Positions 31,772 through 39,523 of a stretch of 60,465 bases of DNA are shown piece by piece. Under the pieces are notes generated by a model, which worked only from the letters and a program-made list of their open reading frames with translations, was not told where the DNA came from and did not search any database. Where the stretch lies: positions 1 to 60,465 of the IMG/VR virus record IMGVR_UViG_3300028025_001549. One strand, written 5' to 3'. Each line of letters begins with the position of its first letter. The stretch's first letter is position 1. The DNA is from a virus. A program made the translations under genes and the position numbers.

Positions 31772-32312
31772 TATCCGTATCATTAAAACTGGAATCAATG
31801 TTTCAAAGATAGTGAAACAATTGAAAGAACACCCAACTGATTGGGGTTCACAAAAGAATATAGAGAATGTAGGTTCTTTAATTGATAGAGGGTTTGCTGA
31901 TTTACCAGTAGATGCATTACAATTAGTTATGGGTAGTGTACAAAAAGCAGAAGACTTTGTTGGGGATAGTGAGATGTGTATTCCAACTCCTGCCATAAAT
32001 CATCATACTGAAGTTGTAAGTTTTATGAAACGTAATTTCAAGAAGTTCAGTCGTTGTGGATTCCTTTCTCTTCCAATTGGAGGTCATGTTGGGTTGCACA
32101 TTGATGAAGGAACTTACTATCTTACACGAGATCGTTATCATCTATCCATTTTAGGAAGATATAGATATTTTGTAGGCGATGAGTATGTAGATGTTGAACC
32201 TGGAACATTACTTTGGTTCAACAATAAGTTAAAGCACGGAACTGAGAACACTGGCGATTGCACAAGGATTACATTTGTCTTTGATGTTCCACATTCGAAA
32301 AATAATCCATGA
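31764..32312 (+). CDS. aspartyl/asparaginyl beta-hydroxylase-like 2OG-Fe(II) oxygenase
   Basis: A 182-residue protein. I place the start at TTG 31764, which has GGAGGA (31753-31758) 5 bases in front; there is no suitable ATG. The double-stranded beta-helix core shows SLPIGGHVGLHIDEGTYY (HxD pair), RYHLSILG, VDVEPGTLLWFNNKLKHGTEN (distal His) and RITFVFDV. This matches the aspartyl/asparaginyl hydroxylase branch of 2-oxoglutarate, Fe(II)-dependent enzymes. Its coding region overlaps the polymerase stop by 8 bases. Confidence 0.8.
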   Translation: MANIRIIKTGINVSKIVKQLKEHPTDWGSQKNIENVGSLIDRGFADLPVDALQLVMGSVQKAEDFVGDSEMCIPTPAINHHTEVVSFMKRNFKKFSRCGFLSLPIGGHVGLHIDEGTYYLTRDRYHLSILGRYRYFVGDEYVDVEPGTLLWFNNKLKHGTENTGDCTRITFVFDVPHSKNNP

Positions 32313-32974
32313 TACATTTAAATTTCCCTTCAAATTCTCCAATGCTACCTGCGTTTGATATTGCTCTACATAATAGTTCTATTGATATAGAAAATTGTCA
32401 ACAATTAGTAAAAGTAGTTCTTAAAGAACAACCGAATATTATTGCAATTAAGTCTAGTAATCCTAACGATGATCCTAACTGGATAACAGGTAAACTATGG
32501 TCATATAACTTTTTAGATTTTGATTATCCATGTGTGCGTTATCTAGAGAAGTTTATATATCAAAAATACTTAGAGTATGCATTATTTTGTAGTATTGATT
32601 CATCTAAACCAGTATATGTTCAATGTTGGGTTAATATCATTAACAATGATGGAAGAAATATTACACGACACCATCACGCTAATGCGCATGGGGAAGCCCC
32701 AGCAGAGTATTCTTATATCTCAGGGAATATAGCCTTACAGACAGAAAACACAAGCACATTTTTTGCACATCCTATATCGCAAACTAATATATACCGAGGT
32801 ATTCCAAATATAAATGGTGAGTTGATTTTATTCCCATCATTTATGGTTCATTGGACGTCAAAAAATTTATCAGATATGCCAAGGATAACAATTTCATTTG
32901 ATATTATAACAGAAGAAGTTTATAATATGGTAGAAAACACTAATTACAGATTACTTACGAAAGGGAATATATGA
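32309..32974 (+). CDS. 2OG-Fe(II) oxygenase
   Basis: A 221-residue protein with YVQCWVNIINNDGRNITRHHH, SGNIALQ, GELILFPSFMVHWTSKN and RITISFDI, the pattern of the phage 2OG-Fe(II) oxygenase family with a WxN start and a FPSxxxH distal His. The iron-binding first pair is less clear (HHHAN or HxH). It is AT-rich in codon use compared with gp43. It overlaps both neighbours by 4 bases and follows another oxygenase, so the two may act together. Confidence 0.75.
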   Translation: MIHLNFPSNSPMLPAFDIALHNSSIDIENCQQLVKVVLKEQPNIIAIKSSNPNDDPNWITGKLWSYNFLDFDYPCVRYLEKFIYQKYLEYALFCSIDSSKPVYVQCWVNIINNDGRNITRHHHANAHGEAPAEYSYISGNIALQTENTSTFFAHPISQTNIYRGIPNINGELILFPSFMVHWTSKNLSDMPRITISFDIITEEVYNMVENTNYRLLTKGNI

Positions 32975-33222
32975 AAGTTTTGAAATTTTACGCTGAGTGG
33001 TGCGGTCCATGTAAAGGACTTAGCATGGTTATTAAAGGTGCTGGTGATAAAATTAAAATTCCAATTGAAGAACTGGATATTGATAATGAGATGATGACAT
33101 CAATTGAGTATGGTGTTCGTTCTGTCCCTACTATGATTCTTATCGATGAACATGGAACTGAAGTGAAACGACACGTTGGTACATTAAATGAAGAGCAATT
33201 ACTCACTTTCCTAAAGGTATAA
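32971..33222 (+). CDS. thioredoxin
   Basis: An 83-residue thioredoxin fold protein with active site AEWCGPCKG at residues 8-16 and the cis-Pro segment SVPTMILID near residues 48-56. It is shorter than host thioredoxin. It could reduce ribonucleotide reductase (nrdA/nrdB are at 56.6-59.9 kb) or support the oxygenases just upstream. Confidence 0.92.
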   Translation: MKVLKFYAEWCGPCKGLSMVIKGAGDKIKIPIEELDIDNEMMTSIEYGVRSVPTMILIDEHGTEVKRHVGTLNEEQLLTFLKV

Positions 33223-33223
33223 T

Positions 33224-34297
33224 ATGGCAAGCATCCTAGACAAAATTAAAAAGAATTCTACAATCAAAGACTCTGCGATTCTTTCTGAATCAAAGTTCTT
33301 TAAGAAGAAGGATATGATTCCAACTTCTGTTCCAATCATCAATGTGGCTTTGTCTGGTCGTCTTGATGGTGGATTGACTCCAGGTATCACTATGTGGGCT
33401 GGTCCATCGAAACACTTTAAAACTGCTTTCAGTTTACTGATGGCAAAATCTTATCTTGACAAATATCCAGATGCTGCTTTACTTTTTTACGATTCTGAGT
33501 TCGGTACTCCTCAGTCTTACTTTGATACTTTCGGGATTGACACATCCAGAGTTGTTCATACTCCACTTACCGATGTAGAACAATTGAAGTTTGACATCAT
33601 GCAACAACTATCTGAGGTTGAGCGTGGTGATCACCTAATTATTGTTATTGACTCAATTGGTAATCTGGCTTCTAAGAAAGAAGTTGATGATGCCATGGAA
33701 GGTAAGTCTGTTGGTGATATGACTCGAGCAAAACAATTAAAGAGTTTGTTCCGTATGGTTACACCACATCTTAACTTGAAAGATATTCCGCTGGTTGTTG
33801 TTAATCACACCTACATGGAAATTGGTATGTTCCCCAAAGCAATCGTTGGTGGTGGCACTGGTGCAATGTATTCTGCAGATAACGTATACATTCTTGGTCG
33901 TCAGCAAGAGAAAGAAGGAACAGAGATTGTAGGTTACAACTTTATTATCAACGTAGAGAAGAGTCGTTATGTCAAAGAAAAATCCAAAATCCCTGTTAGT
34001 GTATCTTTTGATGGTGGTCTATCTAAGTGGTCTGGTCTACTTGACGTGGCACTTGAGTCAGGACATGTCATCAAGCCATCGAATGGTTGGTACCAAAAAG
34101 TAAACAAAGAAACTGGTGAGATTGAAGACAAGAAACATCGTATTAAAGATACGGACTCCAAAGAGTTTTGGTTGTCAATTCTTACAAGCAAGTCTTTCTA
34201 CGATTTTATCAAGAACAAATATTCAATTGGTCAAGGTGAAGTAATGATGCGTGATGATCTTGATGAAGCACTTGAGGCTCTAGAATTCGATGAGTGA
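33224..34297 (+). CDS. uvsX: UvsX RecA-like recombinase
   Basis: A 357-residue RecA-family protein. Walker A WAGPSKHFKT near residues 62-71, Walker B HLIIVIDSIGN, L1/L2 regions around MTRAKQLKSLFRM and VVNHTYMEIG, and an acidic C-terminus (DLDEALEALEFDE). It performs strand exchange, loaded by UvsY. It begins right after thioredoxin and overlaps the next gene by 8 bases. Confidence 0.96.
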   Translation: MASILDKIKKNSTIKDSAILSESKFFKKKDMIPTSVPIINVALSGRLDGGLTPGITMWAGPSKHFKTAFSLLMAKSYLDKYPDAALLFYDSEFGTPQSYFDTFGIDTSRVVHTPLTDVEQLKFDIMQQLSEVERGDHLIIVIDSIGNLASKKEVDDAMEGKSVGDMTRAKQLKSLFRMVTPHLNLKDIPLVVVNHTYMEIGMFPKAIVGGGTGAMYSADNVYILGRQQEKEGTEIVGYNFIINVEKSRYVKEKSKIPVSVSFDGGLSKWSGLLDVALESGHVIKPSNGWYQKVNKETGEIEDKKHRIKDTDSKEFWLSILTSKSFYDFIKNKYSIGQGEVMMRDDLDEALEALEFDE

Positions 34298-34586
34298 ACA
34301 TCTTGCGAAACCTCCATTCGTTGTAGTTGAGAATCGCAAAACAGGAGTTGACGCAATAAAGTTGACTTCTGGACCGTATTCAGGTATAATTTATACTTAC
34401 GGTAAAGTGAAGTTTGATGAACAAGATGATGGTACTTGCAAACTTTGCTTTGAGTATGACGTCATAGAAAATGAACAAGAGTATGTTGCTGAAGAGTTTG
34501 AACACTACATCGGCGACTTGCTTCAGTTTATTATGATGGACCAACTACAGAAAAACAATATTACTTACACTGGCGGAACTGAATGA
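34290..34586 (+). CDS. hypothetical protein between uvsX and gp41
   Basis: A 98-residue acidic protein (GVDAIKLTSGPYSGIIYTYG, then FEHYIGDLLQFIMMDQL). Small genes at this exact place occur in T4-like cyanophages. It overlaps uvsX and gp41. A consensus promoter for gp41 lies inside it. Function unknown. Confidence 0.65.
   Translation: MSEHLAKPPFVVVENRKTGVDAIKLTSGPYSGIIYTYGKVKFDEQDDGTCKLCFEYDVIENEQEYVAEEFEHYIGDLLQFIMMDQLQKNNITYTGGTE
34362..34390 (+). promoter_or_regulatory. sigma70-type promoter inside the gene before gp41
   Basis: TTGACT (34362-34367), 17 bases, TATAAT (34385-34390). It is placed to start a separate transcript for the gp41 helicase. Confidence 0.6.
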
Positions 34587-35977
34587 GAATTGAAACAAAG
34601 ATTTTAAGTAATCTTGTATATGATGAACAGTATTGTCGTAAAGTAATTCCCTTTATTAGAACTGATTATTTCTCTGAACGAAAAGAAGCAATCCTTTCTA
34701 AGATTATTGTGGAGTTCTTTACGAAGTATAACAAACCATTAACAAAAGAGATCCTATCAATTGAGGTAGGAAACCGAACTGATATCAACGACAAAGAACT
34801 TGCTGAGATTAATAGTTATGTAGATACAATGACTCACGAAGAAGTTAATGAGTCATGGATGTTGGAACAAACAGAAAAGTTCTGTAAAGATAAGGCAGTC
34901 TATAATGCAATTCTACACTCGATCCGAATCATTGATGGCGGAGATAAAGTTAACACCAAGGATTCCATTCCTTCTATCCTTTCTGATGCTCTTGCCATCT
35001 CTTTCGATAATCACGTTGGCCACGATTACATCGAAGACAGCGATGCACGTTATGACTACTATCACCGAGTTGAAGAAAAGGTTCCATTCGATCTAGACAT
35101 GTTTAACAAAATCACCAAAGGTGGTTTGTCCAAGAAAACTCTTAACATTGTTTTGGCTGGTACTGGTGTTGGTAAGTCTTTGTTTATGTGTCACGTTGCA
35201 GCTGGAGTATTGACTCAGGGTAAGAACGTGCTTTACATTACTATGGAAATGGCTGAGGAACGTATCGCTGAACGTATCGATGCGAACTTGTTGAACCTTA
35301 CCATGGATGAGTTGAAAGTTATTGATAAAGATATCTTTGATAATCGTATCAAGAAGATCTCTAGTAAGACGCAAGGTAAGTTAATCGTTAAAGAATACCC
35401 AACTGCTGGCGCACATGCTGGTCACTTTAGAGCATTGCTTGAAGAGTTGAAGTTGAAGCGTGAGTTTCTTCCTGATATTATCTTCATTGACTATCTGAAT
35501 ATTTGCGCAAGTCAGCGAATGAAGCAAGGTGGAAGTATTAACTCTTATACATATATTAAGTCCATCGCTGAAGAGTTGCGTGGTTTGGCAGTAGAATATA
35601 ATGTTCCGATTGTTTCAGCCACACAAACTACTCGAAGTGGATTTACAAATAGCGATCCAGGTTTGGAAGATACTTCTGAATCATTTGGATTACCTGCCAC
35701 TGCTGACTTAATGTTTGCGTTAGTTTCAAATGAAGAACTTGAACAGTTGAATCAAATTATTGTAAAGCAATTGAAGAATCGTTATAATGATCCTAGTTTT
35801 TATAAGAGATTTGTTATTGGTGTTGATAGAGCAAAGATGAAGTTATATGATGTTGAAGCGTCTGCTCAAGTAGGTTTATCTGATTCTGGTCAAGTTCAAG
35901 ATGATGTACCTATGTTTGATAAGAGCGAATTTGGTAAACGACAAAAAGCAGAAGCATTCAGTGGGTTTAAGTTTTAG
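34583..35977 (+). CDS. 41: gp41 replicative helicase (DnaB-like)
   Basis: A 464-residue RecA-fold hexameric helicase. Helical N-terminal domain, Walker A AGTGVGKSLFMCHVA near residues 191-205, YITMEMAEERIAERIDANL, Walker B DIIFIDYLNI, and SATQTTRSG. The C-terminus resembles T4 gp41 (GKRQKAEAFSGFKF). It unwinds DNA ahead of gp43 with the gp61 primase (54859). Confidence 0.95.
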   Translation: MRIETKILSNLVYDEQYCRKVIPFIRTDYFSERKEAILSKIIVEFFTKYNKPLTKEILSIEVGNRTDINDKELAEINSYVDTMTHEEVNESWMLEQTEKFCKDKAVYNAILHSIRIIDGGDKVNTKDSIPSILSDALAISFDNHVGHDYIEDSDARYDYYHRVEEKVPFDLDMFNKITKGGLSKKTLNIVLAGTGVGKSLFMCHVAAGVLTQGKNVLYITMEMAEERIAERIDANLLNLTMDELKVIDKDIFDNRIKKISSKTQGKLIVKEYPTAGAHAGHFRALLEELKLKREFLPDIIFIDYLNICASQRMKQGGSINSYTYIKSIAEELRGLAVEYNVPIVSATQTTRSGFTNSDPGLEDTSESFGLPATADLMFALVSNEELEQLNQIIVKQLKNRYNDPSFYKRFVIGVDRAKMKLYDVEASAQVGLSDSGQVQDDVPMFDKSEFGKRQKAEAFSGFKF

Positions 35978-35986
35978 GAGAATAAT

Positions 35987-37348
35987 ATGGTAAAAGTAAT
36001 TGTAGCTGAAAAGAAAATTGATTGCTCACATTTGTTGGGTAAATTTGTTGATGAATCACATTATGATATTCTTGTTGAAGAAGATTGTGATGTTTACGCA
36101 CCACCAAACTGCGACCTAGCAACTCAAGCTGAGTGTAATGTTCCAAAAGATTGCGGGACTTGTGCCACAGGCGCAGACGAACACCGAATTGTATTTAAAT
36201 TCCGTAAAAACTATTTTAGTAAAGAACAACAAGATGCAGCATACGCTGGACTTAGAGAAGCAGCTATTCGCACAGAGAATCGTGGACTTGCTTCTGGTAT
36301 CAAAGATGGCATTGTTGCCACTTCAGAAGGTCGTGAGTGGGTTACCAACTACCAACAAGAAATGATGGAGCAGTTGATCAAGAATCGTAACTCATCTCTT
36401 GACAACGAAGACGTCATTGAAACTATCCGTGGAAAGTATCCACGTGAAGTAGATAAGAAAATGGCTGGTGGTAGCGGTAAGAATAACGTATGGGTCATCT
36501 CACGTTTCCGTGGTAAGTTTGATTTCGAAGCATGGTTGGATTCTATCAAACCAATGAATCGTCAAGAACGAGCAACTGCCACTGAAGAAGTATTGAAGAT
36601 GGTAAGTACCACTACCTATGGCACTGCAGTTAATTCTGGTATTGCTGGTTGGTTCGATCGTTATCCACGCATTCCTTATGGTCGTGCTACTTCTTATACA
36701 CGTGATAATCCAGAGAAGTTTGCTATGGCATATCCATTCTTACAAAATCTTGCCAAAGGTTTTAAAGATCTCCTGCCATGGCGTTATAATAATCAAATGC
36801 AAGCTGCAGAGAAACTAGACCCACGTTTCTTGGTTCCTGGAACTCCATTCACAACTATCACTGTGAACAAAACATTCCGAACTGCAGCCCACTATGACGC
36901 TGGTGATTTAAATACTGGTCTATCTAATCTATTGACTTTGTCAAATGACGGTAATTATACTGGCGGATATTTGATTGCTCCAGAATATCGTGTTGCGGTA
37001 AACGTAAGACCTGGAGATTTGTTATTGATTAACAACCATGAAGTTATGCATGGTAATACTGAAATCAAATGTGCTGAAGGTTCTGAGCGTGTATCATTGG
37101 TATGTTATTTCCGTGAGAAGATGCTAGAACTTGGGTCACATGAATATGAAGACACTCGCTATAACTTTGTTGAATCGCGTAGACTAAACAAAGAACATCC
37201 ACTTTGGAAACCCCTGTGGAATGGTGTATCTGAATCTATGTGGGACAGCCAAGAATGGTATGACTATTGTGAAGACAAACTTGGTCGCGAAGAGTTAATG
37301 AAGTATCACCCAGAAGCCAATGCTTCTTCACTAGAAAGTTTCTTCTGA
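35987..37348 (+). CDS. TET/JBP-type DNA base oxygenase
   Basis: A 453-residue protein with the TET/JBP branch of 2OG-Fe(II) oxygenases. Residues ~80-105 contain RTENRGLASGI; the core has FTTITVNKTFRTAAHYDAGD (H302 and D304), YTGGYLIAPEYRVAVNVRPGDLLL, NNHEVMHGNTEI (distal H355), and ERVSLVCYFREKM (R368 for 2OG). The N-terminal ~65 residues are Cys-rich (C35, C43, C50, C57, C60), which could be a metal site. TET enzymes oxidise 5-methylcytosine and JBP enzymes oxidise thymine in DNA. It heads a run of seven genes that fit a DNA hypermodification pathway. Ribosome site TTAGGAGAA. Confidence 0.85.
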   Translation: MVKVIVAEKKIDCSHLLGKFVDESHYDILVEEDCDVYAPPNCDLATQAECNVPKDCGTCATGADEHRIVFKFRKNYFSKEQQDAAYAGLREAAIRTENRGLASGIKDGIVATSEGREWVTNYQQEMMEQLIKNRNSSLDNEDVIETIRGKYPREVDKKMAGGSGKNNVWVISRFRGKFDFEAWLDSIKPMNRQERATATEEVLKMVSTTTYGTAVNSGIAGWFDRYPRIPYGRATSYTRDNPEKFAMAYPFLQNLAKGFKDLLPWRYNNQMQAAEKLDPRFLVPGTPFTTITVNKTFRTAAHYDAGDLNTGLSNLLTLSNDGNYTGGYLIAPEYRVAVNVRPGDLLLINNHEVMHGNTEIKCAEGSERVSLVCYFREKMLELGSHEYEDTRYNFVESRRLNKEHPLWKPLWNGVSESMWDSQEWYDYCEDKLGREELMKYHPEANASSLESFF

Positions 37349-38052
37349 TGTGTTCAGTCATTGGTGCTTTGATTCAGAATCCTACTTCAAAAGATTTTGA
37401 AACTATCCGTAAGGTATTCCTTGAGTCTAAGATTCGAGGAATGCACGCAACAGGTATGTCTGTCATTTATAATGGTAAGGTTCTAACATTCAAAGAGCCA
37501 GTTCCTGCTGATAGATTTGTGCATTTAGATGATTTAGAGGAGATGGTTAATGATGACGGTAATCTTTACCTTATTGGTCACTGTAGATATTCTACTAGCG
37601 ATTTATTGTATAACCAGCCGATAGCAAATGAAGAACACTCTATTGTTCACAATGGGGTTATTACTCAAGAACTAGCAGAGAACTGGGATAAGTTATTCAA
37701 CTACAAATGTGAAACAAAGAATGATTCTGAATTAGTATTACATTCTGATTCACCTCTTGAAGAATATACTGATGCATCAATGGCTGTTTGTGAACTAACT
37801 GTGGATAAGAAACTTCTTGCATATCGTAACGGTAAGCGTCCATTATACTTGACTTCTTTAGTGAATGGCGTTATAATTACTTCTACTGCGGATATTCCTA
37901 AACGTGCAGGTATTAAAATGCCAGCAGTTGAGATTCCAATGAATACATATATTACATTTGATGAACGTATGACAATGAATGTTCAAGTTGTTCAAACAAC
38001 AAAAACTGATTTACAAAAGGTAGATTATGAATCTCAAACCATATCCAACTGA
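37348..38052 (+). CDS. class II glutamine amidotransferase
   Basis: A 234-residue Ntn-type amidotransferase. The second residue is Cys (MCSVIGALI), the nucleophile after Met removal; RGMHATGMSV, GHCRYSTS, NQPIANEEHSIVHNGVI and NDSELVL follow the GATase II pattern. It releases ammonia from glutamine for a partner enzyme. It overlaps the TET/JBP gene by one base (TGATG) and the amidoligase by 26 bases. GATase II plus amidoligase pairs are known in phages and bacterial surface-modification loci. Confidence 0.88.
   Translation: MCSVIGALIQNPTSKDFETIRKVFLESKIRGMHATGMSVIYNGKVLTFKEPVPADRFVHLDDLEEMVNDDGNLYLIGHCRYSTSDLLYNQPIANEEHSIVHNGVITQELAENWDKLFNYKCETKNDSELVLHSDSPLEEYTDASMAVCELTVDKKLLAYRNGKRPLYLTSLVNGVIITSTADIPKRAGIKMPAVEIPMNTYITFDERMTMNVQVVQTTKTDLQKVDYESQTISN
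37849..37877 (+). promoter_or_regulatory. sigma70-type promoter inside the amidotransferase gene
   Basis: TTGACT (37849-37854), 17 bases, TATAAT (37872-37877). It could raise expression of the amidoligase and acetyltransferase genes. Confidence 0.5.
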
Positions 38053-38911
38053 TAAATTTACTTACGGAATGGAAATAGAGTGGGGTGATATTCCTCGCTC
38101 TTTTTCAATTCCAGAACATCTCGGCACTTGGGAATTCTCAGAACGAGATATTATTAATCTAAGAGAGCCATATCAATATGTCTGCGCTGACCCACTTGGT
38201 ATCGATCCTCCATTCGGTGGTGAGATCAACACGAAACCGACTAGAACTTGGGAAGAACAAGTTGATCGGTATTTTGAACTTCAAAAACTATTCACAGATA
38301 ATGGTACTCCACCTACAATTGGTGCTACTGCTCATACACACATTCATTGTCGTGTGCCTAATCTACGTGATGATATCGATGCACTGAAGCGTCTAACCAA
38401 ATACATTAAAGAAAACCAACACGATACTGTAGAGAACGTATATGGTTACTTTGAGCACAATCAAATGAAAGGTGCCAAAGGCGCAAAGATGTATTTGAAG
38501 TTTGATGGTGGTCGTACTCTTCCAGATTATATGGCAGATAACATCATCAATCTAGCAACAGACTTTCCTTCATTCATTAAGATGCACGCTGCAGGTAAAG
38601 ATGGAGTGTCAATGGGTCGCCCATTCCGATACGCTATTAATATGTACGCATTGAAACATATCGATACTGTAGAGTTTAGATTGTTTCGTGGAACAATGGA
38701 TCGTACTCAATTAGAATCTTGCTTTAGATTTGTTCAAGACTTCCTCGATGCTGCGCTGAACGATGGTCAAAGTGTTCTTGAACTAATCTCAAATAACAAT
38801 TATACTTTCCCTCCAATGATTTGGGAGTTGAATCAGTTTATTGGCTGGGAGAAAACTAAACATCCAGAAGATCGTGGAGAAAAGGTAAGAACTTATGTTG
38901 AAGTTGTCTAA
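38027..38911 (+). CDS. amidoligase (COOH-NH2 ligase family)
   Basis: A 294-residue protein of the amidoligase_2 type with a glutamine synthetase-like fold: FTYGMEIEWG at the start (the Glu-x-Glu metal pair), TGATAHTHIHCRVP-like region near residues 100-115, and VEFRLFRGTMD near residue 210. Family members join an amine to a carboxyl group using ATP. Encoded between a glutamine amidotransferase and a GNAT acetyltransferase. It could form an amide on a modified base or on a peptide; the sequence does not say which. Confidence 0.85.
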   Translation: MNLKPYPTDKFTYGMEIEWGDIPRSFSIPEHLGTWEFSERDIINLREPYQYVCADPLGIDPPFGGEINTKPTRTWEEQVDRYFELQKLFTDNGTPPTIGATAHTHIHCRVPNLRDDIDALKRLTKYIKENQHDTVENVYGYFEHNQMKGAKGAKMYLKFDGGRTLPDYMADNIINLATDFPSFIKMHAAGKDGVSMGRPFRYAINMYALKHIDTVEFRLFRGTMDRTQLESCFRFVQDFLDAALNDGQSVLELISNNNYTFPPMIWELNQFIGWEKTKHPEDRGEKVRTYVEVV

Positions 38912-39449
38912 GTGTTCCCGTGCTGAATTTATCTCAAGTATAGATCAGACGAATCCACTTGATAACTTTGCCAGAACATTTGTTGCCAAAGCAGATATGC
39001 AAGACCAATGGGATTATTGTATTGGTGTATATGATGGTAATGATTTAACTGCTGCAATTATTACCACAATATCAAAGACCAAACCTCATGTTGCCAACCT
39101 TCAACTCTTACACACATTTGCAAAACATAGAGGTAAAGGTTCTGCTAGAATTCTATGCGAGGATTCGTTAAAACGTGCCAGAACAAATGGGGCTACATAT
39201 TATAGGGTGTCCTCTGAGAAACCTGCAGTGGGGTTTTACGAGCGTCTGGGGTTTAAGTTTTGGGGAGCCCAAAAGAGCGGATGCTCCCTATCGGTCTTTA
39301 GAATAGGGGGAGATACCTTCTTAGAGGGCGACTACGACCTCTCCGACACGACTATCAATAAAGCGGTCAACCGTAAGGGTAAAGGGGGTTGTACGACCTT
39401 CTACGACCTTGCAAACACCCAAAATAGGGTCAAAATAGACGATTTTTGA
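38895..39449 (+). CDS. GNAT acetyltransferase
   Basis: A 184-residue protein. The GNAT core spans residues ~40-130: acceptor strand YCIGVYDGNDLTAAIIT, acetyl-CoA loop HRGKGSARILCEDSLKRA (the RGxGxA motif), and YRVSSEKPAVGFYERLGFK. The last ~50 residues fall outside the GNAT fold and use GC-richer codons than the first part. The gene overlaps the amidoligase by 17 bases. It could acetylate the amine added by the modification pathway. Confidence 0.82.
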   Translation: MLKLSKCSRAEFISSIDQTNPLDNFARTFVAKADMQDQWDYCIGVYDGNDLTAAIITTISKTKPHVANLQLLHTFAKHRGKGSARILCEDSLKRARTNGATYYRVSSEKPAVGFYERLGFKFWGAQKSGCSLSVFRIGGDTFLEGDYDLSDTTINKAVNRKGKGGCTTFYDLANTQNRVKIDDF

Positions 39450-39461
39450 GTCAAATATCGC

Positions 39462-39490
39462 TTTACTTTTATTGCGAAATAGGGTATAAT
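39462..39490 (+). promoter_or_regulatory. CGCTTTACTTT-class promoter
   Basis: TTTACT (39462-39467) in ATCGCTTTACTTTT, 17-base spacer, TATAATAG. It drives the ParB-like to P-loop kinase half of the modification cluster. No clear hairpin precedes it, unlike the other four of this class. Confidence 0.75.
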
Positions 39491-39523
39491 AGTGGTTGTA
39501 ACAATTGAAAATGGAACTATATC

